A DNA stretch of 64,000 nt from the NCBI RefSeq assembly GCF_026130545.1, contig NZ_JAMOIM010000012.1, positions 116,879-180,878 on the forward strand, read 5' to 3'. The notes below the pieces were generated by a model. The model had not been told where the DNA came from, did not search any database, and worked only from the letters and a program-made list of their open reading frames with translations. The stretch comes from Lichenifustis flavocetrariae (GTDB lineage: Bacteria; Pseudomonadota; Alphaproteobacteria; Rhizobiales; Beijerinckiaceae). How positions within the stretch are numbered: the stretch's first letter is position 1; the number at the start of each line of letters is the position of its first letter. A program made the position numbers and the translations under genes. This document shows, piece by piece, positions 1 to 7,340 of this stretch.

Positions 1-242
1 CCCCGCCGTTCAAGTTCCGGCGCCAGGGCCGCATAGGCCGGCGAGGTGATGAAGAGCACGAAGGTCGTGGCCATCACGTCATGGATGAAGCCGGGCGCCG
101 TGATGGCCTCGGTGCGAATGCAGCCGCCGATGCGGTCGTTGCGTTCGAGCACCATCACCTTGCGGCCCTTGAGGGCCAGCAGCGCGGCGCAGACGAGGCC
201 GTTGATGCCGCTTCCCACGACGATGTAATCGACCTCGGCCAT
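1..242 (-). CDS. FAD-dependent oxidoreductase, phytoene dehydrogenase-like (N-terminal part, runs off the window)
   Basis: The reverse strand reads from an ATG at 240-242 into the window edge, giving about 80 N-terminal residues. They begin with a Rossmann dinucleotide motif (VDYIVVGSGINGL) and continue with a second FAD-contact segment (RNDRIGGCIRTEAI), as in the phytoene desaturase/amine-oxidase flavoprotein family. The gene is divergent from a full-length paralogue starting at 536, with 293 bp between them that presumably holds both promoters. Substrate unknown: this family includes carotenoid desaturases, retinol saturases and many uncharacterised oxidoreductases. The C-terminal part lies outside the window. 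Confidence 0.85.
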   Translation of the reverse strand, partial: MAEVDYIVVGSGINGLVCAALLALKGRKVMVLERNDRIGGCIRTEAITAPGFIHDVMATTFVLFITSPAYAALAPELERR

Positions 243-535
243 GGCGCCCCTCACGATGGCAGGCATCGTAGAAGAGGCCTATGACAATGCAAGTTTTCGC
301 GCGGCTGCGGGGAAGTCTCGCGACCTACGCGTGTCATCGCCGCGTTTGATGCGGTCATCTCGGCTACGGTGGTGGCATTCAAGACCAATTTGGCCCAGCT
401 GTCCCTTTGGGTGCTGGCTCCTGGCCGGGCATAGTGCCGCGAATGAAAGATTGGACCGCATACCCGGCAGGGCCGCATGGACAAACTCCATGCATATGAG
501 ACTATCTTGGCCCAGCGCGAAGAAGGAGGCGCACG

Positions 536-2104
536 ATGACCTATGACGCGATCGTCATCGGGGCCGGCCATAATGGGCTCGCGGCCGCCGTGCATCTCGC
601 CACCAGGGGTTGGAAGGTGGCCGTGTTCGAAGCCGCGAAGCAACCCGGCGGCGCGATCAAGACCGCCGAAGTGACGCGGCCCGGCTTCCGCCACGATCTC
701 TACGCCATGAACCTGAGCCTGTTCGCTGGCTCGCCTTTCTTCGCGTCCCACAAGGAGGGCCTGCTGCGCCATGGGCTTGCCTTCGTGCCCGCGCCCGACA
801 GTTTCGCGACCGCCTTTCCGGATGGCACCTGGCTCGGGGTCAGCCAGGATCTGGAGACCACGGCGTCGCGCATCGCGGCGCTGTCACAGAAGGATGCCAC
901 CGCGTGGCGGGCCATGGCGGCGGGTTTCGCGGCCGACGCTCCGCACATTTTCGCCGTGCTCGGTTCGCCGATGCCGTCGCGCCGGGCGATGCAGGCCGTG
1001 TGGGGCGCATTCCGGGCGAAGGGCATGGCAGGCTTGGGCGAATTGGCGCGCCTGCTGGTCGCCTCGCCGCGCGATTTCCTGGACCGTCATTTCGAGAGCC
1101 CCAAGCTGAAAGCCATGATGGCCATGTGGGGGCTGCATCTCGACTTTCCGCCCGACGCGGCCGGCGGCGCCCTCTTCCCTTATCTCGAATCCATGGCCTG
1201 TCAGAGTTTCGGGATGGTCATCGGCCACGGCGGCGCCGACACGATCGTCAAGGCTCTGACGGGCTATCTTCGGGAGCGGGGCGGCGAGGTGCATCTCGAG
1301 GCGCCCATCGTCGAGATCCTCCGTACTGGCAAAGCCGCGACCGGCGTGCGTCTGGCGGATGGCCGCACCGTGACGGCGCGCCGGGCCGTGATCGCCAACG
1401 TGCATCCGGGACGCGTGTTCGGGCAGCTGTTGCCCGGGACCGATCACGCGGCCTACCGGACCAAGCTCGACGGCTTCAAGCCGGGGCCGGCCACGATGAT
1501 GATCCACTATGCGCTGAGCCGCTTGCCGGAATGGGCTGCGGGCGGGGCTCTGAAGCGTTTCGCCTACGTGCATCTCGCGCCGGATTTCGCCGCGATGACC
1601 CGCGTCTACGATCAGGCCAAGGCCGGTCTCCTGCCGGAGGCACCGGGGCTCGTCGTTGGACAGCCGACCGCGCTCGATCCGAGCCGCGCGCCCGAGGGGC
1701 AGCATGTGCTCTGGGTCCAGGTCCGCGTCCTGCCCGCGACGATCTTGGGAGATGCCGCCGGCGAGATCGAGGACACGGATTGGGGACTCGTGAAAGACCG
1801 CTATGCGGATCGGGTCGAGGCCTTGATCGAGCGCTATGCGCCGGGATTTCGGACCACCGTGCGGGGCCGGGCGGTCCTGAGCCCGGCCGATCTCGAGCGC
1901 GACAACCCGAATCTCGTGGGTGGCGACAGCCTGTCGGGGAGCCACCACCTCGACCAGAATTTCATGTTTCGCCCGGTCTTCGGCTGGTCACGCTACAAGA
2001 CGCCGGTCGAAAAGCTCTTTCTGGTCGGCGCCTCCACATGGCCTGGAGCGGGTGTCGGCGCCGGGTCGGGCTTCATCCTGGCCAAGATGCTGGCGGGCCG
2101 TTGA
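536..2104 (+). CDS. NAD(P)/FAD-dependent oxidoreductase, phytoene dehydrogenase family
   Basis: A 522-aa flavoprotein. The N-terminus (residues 4-18, DAIVIGAGHNGLAAA) is a GxGxxG FAD-binding motif, followed by QPGGAIKTAEVTRPGF, the usual second motif of the phytoene-dehydrogenase/CrtI-like family. The C-terminus has the FAD-closing segment LFLVGASTWPGAGVGAGSG. Length is typical for the family. The start is supported by the Shine-Dalgarno sequence GAAGGAGG about 8 nt before the ATG. It is divergent from a related truncated gene at the window start, so the two may act together. No carotenoid genes lie nearby, so a carotenoid role is not supported; the substrate is unknown. Confidence 0.85.
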   Translation: MTYDAIVIGAGHNGLAAAVHLATRGWKVAVFEAAKQPGGAIKTAEVTRPGFRHDLYAMNLSLFAGSPFFASHKEGLLRHGLAFVPAPDSFATAFPDGTWLGVSQDLETTASRIAALSQKDATAWRAMAAGFAADAPHIFAVLGSPMPSRRAMQAVWGAFRAKGMAGLGELARLLVASPRDFLDRHFESPKLKAMMAMWGLHLDFPPDAAGGALFPYLESMACQSFGMVIGHGGADTIVKALTGYLRERGGEVHLEAPIVEILRTGKAATGVRLADGRTVTARRAVIANVHPGRVFGQLLPGTDHAAYRTKLDGFKPGPATMMIHYALSRLPEWAAGGALKRFAYVHLAPDFAAMTRVYDQAKAGLLPEAPGLVVGQPTALDPSRAPEGQHVLWVQVRVLPATILGDAAGEIEDTDWGLVKDRYADRVEALIERYAPGFRTTVRGRAVLSPADLERDNPNLVGGDSLSGSHHLDQNFMFRPVFGWSRYKTPVEKLFLVGASTWPGAGVGAGSGFILAKMLAGR

Positions 2105-2181
2105 GCCTCGGCAGGCTCGTCCAGCCTCGGGCCAGTTTCACGTGCAACACGTGTCGGGATCGCACATGAAGGGCGCCGCTC

Positions 2182-2526
2182 ATGCACGTCCATATGAAGC
2201 CGGTTCTGCCGCAGCAACCGACCGCGCCGCCGCGTGAGCCCCCAAAGCCGGCCGCCGCGACGGCGGCTTATGGCTCGGAGGTGCAGCGCGTTTCCGAACG
2301 ACGGAACGGCGCACCGGGACGTGGGTCCCAGGGGCGGTCGCGTCCGCAACGCCCCCCGGAGGCCGACTCGTCCGGCGATGTGATCCAGGACCCGGCCGCC
2401 ACCCTTGCGAAAACGCTGGCAGCGCTTGATCTCGGATTGGACGCCGTACCCCAGGAGCCGGATCGGCCGGATGCGCCCTCGCTCGACGATCTGCTGCTCG
2501 GCGCCCTGCCGGCCGGGGAGCGCTGA
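2182..2526 (+). CDS. small proline-rich hypothetical protein
   Basis: A 114-aa reading frame, rich in Pro, Ala and Arg in its first 80 residues and probably disordered. It ends in a short acidic, leucine-rich tail (residues about 85-110, including SLDDLLLGALPAGER) that looks like a real short helix. A weak AAGGGC lies about 11 nt before the ATG. No domain is recognised. An antisense frame of similar length exists, so coding status is uncertain; the ordered tail and the position just after the flavoprotein gene favour the plus strand. Confidence 0.4.
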   Translation: MHVHMKPVLPQQPTAPPREPPKPAAATAAYGSEVQRVSERRNGAPGRGSQGRSRPQRPPEADSSGDVIQDPAATLAKTLAALDLGLDAVPQEPDRPDAPSLDDLLLGALPAGER

Positions 2527-2596
2527 GACCAAGTCGCGTCGACAGGAGCATCGCCACGTTTGAAGAGACTGCCGCTCCGTGGCGGCGGCCCAGGCG

Positions 2597-3730
2597 TCAG
2601 CGCGACTGGTGCAGCAGGTCCAGATAATCGTCGCGGGTCGCGAGGCGTGGATTGGTGGCGTGGCAATGGTCCTTGAGGGCCTCGCCGGCCACCTGATCCA
2701 TCATGGCGGCCGTGACCCCCATGGCGTCGAGGCCGGGCGGCAGGCCGATGGCGGCCGACAGGGCGGCGACCTGCTGGTCGGGCACGCCGCCGAGGATGTC
2801 AGCCAACACGTCCCATTTGACCCCGATGGCGGCGCGGTTGAAGCGCAGGACGGCCGGCATCAGGACGGCGTTCAGCGTGCCATGATGGAGGTTCAACTCG
2901 CGCACCGCACCGAGCGGATGCGTCAGCGCGTGTACGGCGCCGAGACCCTTCTGGAACGCCATCGCGCCTTCGAGCGCGCACATCATCATGTCCCAGCGCG
3001 CCTGCCGGTCCGCCCCCTCGGCGACGGCGTCCCGGATCGCGCCCCAGCCGCGTTTGAGGCCGTCGATCGCGATGGCGTCGGCGGGCGGGTTGACGGCCGA
3101 TGCCATGAAGGTTTCGAGACAATGCGACAGCGCGTCCATGCCGGTCGCGGCCGTCAGGAAGGGTGGCAGGCCATGGGTCAGCTCCGGATCGCAGAGCGCG
3201 ACACTCGGCAGCATATGGGGGCTGATGATCCCGAGCTTGCGGCCCTCGCGGGTGATGATCACGGCGGCGCGCCCGACCTCCGACCCCGTGCCCGACGTGG
3301 TCGGCACCGCGATCAGCGGACAAATGTCGCCATGGATCCGGCCCACGCCTCCGGCCACCGCCGTATATTGCGCCAACGGCCCCGGATGGCCGCTGAGCAG
3401 CCGCACCGCCTTGGCCAAATCGATCGACGAGCCGCCGCCGAGCGCCACGATCCCGTCGCAACCCGCGTCACGGTAGAGCGCGTAGGCCGCATCGACCGCC
3501 TCTTCGGTGGGATTGGCGGGCGTGTCGGCATAGATCGTGGGTCGCTGGGGCAGCAGCGCCGCGACCCGGTCGACGAGCCCGGTCTGCATCAGCCCGCGAT
3601 CGGTCACCAGCAGCGGGCGCGCCACCTTCAGGCCGTCGAGGAGGGACGGCAGCTTGGCGATCGCGCCATCGTCGAATTCGATGCGGGTCAGATAGGTGAT
3701 GAGGGCCATGGCGGCAGGTTCCATGTTCAT
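2597..3730 (-). CDS. iron-containing alcohol dehydrogenase
   Basis: A group III (Fe-dependent) alcohol dehydrogenase of about 377 aa. With the start at 3730, the NAD(P)-binding motif GGGSSIDLAKA is near residue 98, the phosphate-loop motif PTTSGTGSEVG near 144, and the metal site is formed by GMDALSHCLE (about 197-206) and the histidines of VHALTHPLG and LHHGTLN (about 267-283). The frame is open for another 37 codons upstream, but those residues do not resemble the family. The ATG at 3730 has GAAGGTG about 8 nt before it; an ATG at 3709 is an alternative. The family oxidises or reduces short alcohols, aldehydes or 4-hydroxybutyrate-like acids; the exact substrate cannot be read from sequence. 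It is convergent with the small gene at 2182. Confidence 0.85.
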   Translation of the reverse strand: MNMEPAAMALITYLTRIEFDDGAIAKLPSLLDGLKVARPLLVTDRGLMQTGLVDRVAALLPQRPTIYADTPANPTEEAVDAAYALYRDAGCDGIVALGGGSSIDLAKAVRLLSGHPGPLAQYTAVAGGVGRIHGDICPLIAVPTTSGTGSEVGRAAVIITREGRKLGIISPHMLPSVALCDPELTHGLPPFLTAATGMDALSHCLETFMASAVNPPADAIAIDGLKRGWGAIRDAVAEGADRQARWDMMMCALEGAMAFQKGLGAVHALTHPLGAVRELNLHHGTLNAVLMPAVLRFNRAAIGVKWDVLADILGGVPDQQVAALSAAIGLPPGLDAMGVTAAMMDQVAGEALKDHCHATNPRLATRDDYLDLLHQSR

Positions 3731-4073
3731 TGGCCCGCACCTTCGTTCGTGCGGGAGGGCAAGACCGAACCGGTCGCGTGCCTTCACCTTGCTACGAATG
3801 TTGGCTGTCGGCGTCAAATCAGGCCGGAAACGGATTATCACTTCGAATTAGCAGAGCGAAAAATCTGAACCATCATAAATAGAGACCCGTAGTATCACTC
3901 GGCGTAGTCGATTTGCAGCGGTGCTTTGAATATGCAACCGTACAAAGGCGCCAGTCCTGTCCTACAGTACAACCGCGCAGATCCGTTTGAAACTCCTATC
4001 GTCATGGAAAAGAACTTGCGCAGAAAACGCATCATGTTGAAGTGATTAGCTTTGAGCGTTCAGACGGATCTGC
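3731..4073. other. AT-richer intergenic stretch, no supported gene
   Basis: About 340 bp between the alcohol dehydrogenase start and the end of the membrane protein gene at 4074. Base composition drops sharply compared with the flanks and only very short frames are present. The promoter of the alcohol dehydrogenase should lie near 3740-3850. I see no RNA gene or clear repeat. The composition shift looks like one edge of an acquired segment reaching to about 5240. Confidence 0.5.
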
Positions 4074-5075
4074 TCAGTCGGCCAAGAAGCTGCCAAAGAA
4101 ATCCAGCCGCATCAGTCCAACCAATCCGGCTGGGAACTCAGTTGGGGCGAGCCCCACTGCGGTCGGGGTCAAGATTCTGTAAGCAAACCGCGTCTGATGC
4201 CTACCCAACTGATCAGAGGGGAAATGGTAGGTCACGCATCCAAGCAGCAATGGATCGACTCTTGGAAAATCTTTGAAGAGGTTTCTTTCCATCTCTGCCC
4301 TGGTTGCCGTAATAGAAAAACCATATTCGGTTACGTGTCCGGTCAGTTCTTCCGCCGGAAAAAGAGTTAGTTCGAGGAAATTGCTTCGTTTGATCCTAAG
4401 CTCTTCAAACCGTGCCTTGACTCTGGCTTCTTCAAAGCCGCCCGGATGAAAGAAGTCGATCCAGATATCTACGGTTATTTGCAAAGCTGGAGTGATGCCA
4501 ATGTTTTTAATAGGCAGTCGAGCAGTCGCCCAGATTTGTTGTTCGGTGATTTGGAACACGTTGTCTAGCACAGGGCGTCCAACAGTCAGCCATGCTCGAT
4601 TGTTGGCAATGAGGCTTTCACGCGCGAGCTTGGCTTGCTCTTTGGCAGCATCGGCAGCTTGCTTGGTATCATACAGGCCATTGCGCATTAGAACGAGTTG
4701 CCGAATAAAGAACAAGGCTTGCAGAGAGCCGACGCCAATAAGTCCAAGCGTGTAGAAGCCTGCTGAATCGCCGGTGATCGTCCAATGCCACCACCGGTAT
4801 ATCGGGCCTTTGCCCTCCTGTTCGGCGTCGGCACTGGTATGCTGGCGCCCTATTTGATCAGTTGATTTGCTGTCGGGCGGCACCCAAAGCGCGAATGCGA
4901 AGGCTAGAGCGACAATCACCATCCCAAAGACGGAGCCGCGCTGATAATCGGAAATGTCTTTCACGCGGAAGTCTCTGCTTATTCTAAGATCCTCCAGTCG
5001 TATCTCTTCCATCCCCAGAACCGCTAGGAGTGGCCGCCAAAAAATCCGTGCGTACGCTCCTCGTTTAAATTTCAT
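4074..5075 (-). CDS. hypothetical membrane protein with two transmembrane segments
   Basis: A 333-aa protein with no recognised enzyme domain. Residues about 47-67 (VFGMVIVALAFAFALWVP) and about 108-127 (FYTLGLIGVGSLQALFFIRQ) are predicted membrane helices. They are followed by an Ala/Lys-rich coiled-coil stretch (TKQAADAAKEQAKLARESLI, about 136-155) and a soluble C-terminal half. The arrangement of helices, a coiled coil and a segment like NNRAWLTVGRP recurs in uncharacterised rhizobial membrane proteins. Codon use and GC are clearly lower than in neighbouring genes, suggesting horizontal gain. An inverted repeat lies just upstream of the start (5083-5114). Function unknown. Confidence 0.65.
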   Translation of the reverse strand: MKFKRGAYARIFWRPLLAVLGMEEIRLEDLRISRDFRVKDISDYQRGSVFGMVIVALAFAFALWVPPDSKSTDQIGRQHTSADAEQEGKGPIYRWWHWTITGDSAGFYTLGLIGVGSLQALFFIRQLVLMRNGLYDTKQAADAAKEQAKLARESLIANNRAWLTVGRPVLDNVFQITEQQIWATARLPIKNIGITPALQITVDIWIDFFHPGGFEEARVKARFEELRIKRSNFLELTLFPAEELTGHVTEYGFSITATRAEMERNLFKDFPRVDPLLLGCVTYHFPSDQLGRHQTRFAYRILTPTAVGLAPTEFPAGLVGLMRLDFFGSFLAD

Positions 5076-5082
5076 GGTGATC

Positions 5083-5114
5083 GACGGCTCGCTCTCGCCA
5101 AATGTCGAGCCGTC
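5083..5114. repeat. 9-bp inverted repeat upstream of the membrane-protein gene
   Basis: GACGGCTCG at 5083-5091 is mirrored by CGAGCCGTC at 5106-5114 with a 14-nt spacer. It sits 8-40 bp upstream of the ATG at 5075, so it could be an operator or 5' leader hairpin for that gene. On the plus strand it is followed by a short T run but no upstream plus-strand gene needs a terminator. Confidence 0.35.
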
Positions 5115-5275
5115 CTGCTTTTGCGAAGTACATCATCGCCGCCAAATTGGCGTCTTGACGATATGAACCGAACGAAGCGGGCGGTGTTAATCGCCCTCAT
5201 TGTGTCCGCCCCGTCGAGGCTGCATCCTAGCAGCGCAGCTCGCGCGCTTTGCTCGGGCGTTCCGATGAGGTCCGG

Positions 5276-6130
5276 GTGGTGTGGACGATCGATTCCGAAA
5301 CCGGCGTGCTGACCGACGTTCTGCTCGGGACCCCTGATCACTATCACTGGATCCACAGCAACGCGATTGCGACCCAGACGCTGGGCACGGGCCGGCAGAT
5401 CGACGTGCAGCGGCTGCAAAACCAGTTCCGCCAGCTCGAAGACGCCTTCGACGCGGCCGGGGTCAAACGCCACTATGTCGAGGTCGAGTCCCACCTGCCC
5501 TACCAGGTCTACACCCGCGATTCGAGCCAGACCACGCCCTGGGGTCCGGTGCTGACGCAGCTCGCGCTGCCGGCCCGGCGCGGCGAGGCCGCCGCGATCC
5601 TGCGCTTCCACGGCGCGAGCGACGGGTTCTGGCGCTATGCAAGCCGCGGCACGATCGAGGGTGGGGACATCCACATCATCCGACCGGGGCTGCTCGTCCT
5701 CGGCTGGTCAGGCGTGCGCACCACGCAGGAGGGCGCCGAGCAATTCGCCGGCTGGTTTCGCGAGCAGGGCTGGGAGGTGCGGCTCGAACCTTTCGCCGAG
5801 CATTTCCTGCACCTCGACGTGCTGTTCTGCATGGCGGCCGCGGGGTTGGCGGTGGCCTGCATCGAGGTGTTGGGCGACGGGTTCCGGGACTGGCTCGCGG
5901 CGCATGACATCCAGGTGGTCGAGGCCAGCTACCGTGAAGTGATGGCCATGAGCTGCAACCTCCTGGCCCTCGGACGGGACCGGGTGATTTCACCCCGTCA
6001 CAGCACCCGTATCAATGCGGCGCTGCGGGCCGAAGGGCTCACGGTCTACGAGCCCGACCTCGACCTCTTCGCGGCAGGCGGCGGCAGCGTGCATTGCATG
6101 ACGATGCCGCTGCGCCGCGAACCGGGGTGA
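5276..6130 (+). CDS. amidinotransferase/dimethylarginine dimethylaminohydrolase-fold protein
   Basis: About 284 aa of the guanidino-group-modifying (pentein) superfamily. Supporting motifs are the early substrate-loop region DVLLGTPDHYHW, the segment TRDSSQTTPWG, the catalytic His motif FLHLDVLFC, and a C-terminal GGGSVHCMTMPLRR carrying the probable nucleophilic Cys (about residue 274). Family members hydrolyse or transfer the guanidino group of arginine derivatives. No ATG opens the frame. A GTG at 5276 (or 5279) has TGAGG 6-9 nt upstream, and a TTG at 5249 is also possible; an in-frame stop at 5228 limits extension. The gene begins at the edge of the lower-GC segment, so its native 5' end may have been altered. 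It is convergent with the efflux operon. Confidence 0.75.
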   Translation: MVWTIDSETGVLTDVLLGTPDHYHWIHSNAIATQTLGTGRQIDVQRLQNQFRQLEDAFDAAGVKRHYVEVESHLPYQVYTRDSSQTTPWGPVLTQLALPARRGEAAAILRFHGASDGFWRYASRGTIEGGDIHIIRPGLLVLGWSGVRTTQEGAEQFAGWFREQGWEVRLEPFAEHFLHLDVLFCMAAAGLAVACIEVLGDGFRDWLAAHDIQVVEASYREVMAMSCNLLALGRDRVISPRHSTRINAALRAEGLTVYEPDLDLFAAGGGSVHCMTMPLRREPG

Positions 6131-6208
6131 TCGGGTGTCCCGGCGCACCACGGGGTCGATCTCGATCGGCGAATGGGCCGATGCTCAGGCAGGAGAGGGT
6201 CCGCCGGG

Positions 6209-7129
6209 TCAGGGCGCGGTGGCGGCGTGCGGCGTCACCTCCACGGTCGCGGTCATGCCCGCGACCAGCCGCACGTCGGATGGCACATGGTCGATATGGA
6301 CCCGCACGGGCACGCGCTGGGCGAGCCGGACCCAGGTGAAGATCGGGTTGACATTGGCGAGGCCGCTCGCGCCCGCCTGCGCATTGCCGACCACGATCCC
6401 GCGCGCCAGGCTGTCGACATGGCCGTCGAGCACCTGTTTGTAGCCGAGTAGCCAGATCTTCGCCGGGTCCCCCTCCTTGATCGGCGCGATCTTGGTTTCC
6501 TCGAAATAGCCGTCCACCCAGAACGAGTCGGCGTTGACGATCGAGAAGGCCCGCGAGCCGGTGGTCGCATAGTCTCCGAGCTGCGTGCTGAGATTGGTGA
6601 TCCAGCCGTTCACCGGGGAATGGATCTCTGTGCGCTCCAGATTGAGCTTGGCCTTGTCGAGATTGGCGAGGGCCTGCTGATAGACCGCATAGGCGACTTC
6701 GGCGGTCGCGGCATAGCTTTGCTGTTCTTCGCGTGTGGTCGCGAGGTCGGTCAGGGCCGCGCGCCGTTTGGCCTCCACCTGCTTGTTCTCGAAGTCGGCC
6801 TTGGTCTGCGCCACATTCGCATTCGAAAGCGCGACCGCGATCTCGTAGTCGCGCTTGTCGATCGTCATCAACAGATCGTCCTTGTGAACAAACTGGTTGT
6901 CGGACACGGGCAGCGCGATCACCCTGCCCGACACTTCGGGCGCAAGCGCCACGACATAGACCCGGACACTCCCGTCGCGCGTCCAAGGCGCCCCGAAATA
7001 GGCCTGCCACATCAGGGCCGTGAGGCCGCAGGCGGCGGCCACGACGAGCAGCGTCAGGGCGATCGGCACGATTCGGAGGCGATAGCGCAAGGGCGCGGCT
7101 GGAGCGGGACCCGTGGTCTGGTTAGACAT
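6209..7129 (-). CDS. HlyD/EmrA-type membrane fusion protein (AaeA-like)
   Basis: A 306-aa periplasmic adaptor with one N-terminal membrane anchor (residues about 20-42, RIVPIALTLLVVAAACGLTA). The biotinyl-lipoyl-like halves follow (GRVIALPVSDNQFVHKDDLL and ERTEIHSPVNGWITNL), separated by an Ala/Gln-rich helical hairpin, then a C-terminal beta-barrel region. Length and layout match AaeA, the adaptor of the aromatic-acid efflux pump of E. coli. It is the last gene of a three-gene operon, overlapping the DUF1656 gene by 8 nt. It should couple the FUSC pump to an outer-membrane exit. The exported compound is not known; aromatic carboxylic acids would fit the catabolic genes elsewhere in the window. 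Confidence 0.85.
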   Translation of the reverse strand: MSNQTTGPAPAAPLRYRLRIVPIALTLLVVAAACGLTALMWQAYFGAPWTRDGSVRVYVVALAPEVSGRVIALPVSDNQFVHKDDLLMTIDKRDYEIAVALSNANVAQTKADFENKQVEAKRRAALTDLATTREEQQSYAATAEVAYAVYQQALANLDKAKLNLERTEIHSPVNGWITNLSTQLGDYATTGSRAFSIVNADSFWVDGYFEETKIAPIKEGDPAKIWLLGYKQVLDGHVDSLARGIVVGNAQAGASGLANVNPIFTWVRLAQRVPVRVHIDHVPSDVRLVAGMTATVEVTPHAATAP

Positions 7130-7340
7130 AGAGGTGGAGGCTCGCAGTCAGAAGAACGATCGCGGACAGGATGATCAAGTAGAGCGCCACCTCGAAGAGG
7201 CCCGGATACCAGATCGCGTCGAACCAGCCTTGCCGGGTCGCGACTTTGCGGAACAGATACAGCACGCCATAGGCCCCGATCATCATCAGCGACATGGGCG
7301 CGACATAGACGCCGAACAGGTCCACTTCGACGAAGCTCAT
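7122..7340 (-). CDS. DUF1656 small membrane protein (AaeX-like)
   Basis: A 72-aa protein with two predicted membrane helices (about residues 12-28 and 46-70) and the DUF1656 opening MSFVEVDLFGVYVAP. Such proteins are almost always encoded with FUSC pumps and HlyD adaptors, as AaeX is in E. coli. The ATG overlaps the stop of the FUSC gene by 4 nt and its end overlaps the adaptor start by 8 nt, so translation of all three is probably coupled. Its biochemical role is unknown. Confidence 0.85.
   Translation of the reverse strand: MSFVEVDLFGVYVAPMSLMMIGAYGVLYLFRKVATRQGWFDAIWYPGLFEVALYLIILSAIVLLTASLHLYV

Noticed and set aside
884..1948. Long minus-strand frame of 354 codons opposite the flavoprotein gene
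   Set aside because: High GC gives long antisense frames; it is Arg/Gly/His-rich, has no domain and overlaps a strongly supported gene. The same applies to the long frames opposite leuS, iorA, the FadJ-like gene, the Fe-ADH gene and the monooxygenase/reductase.
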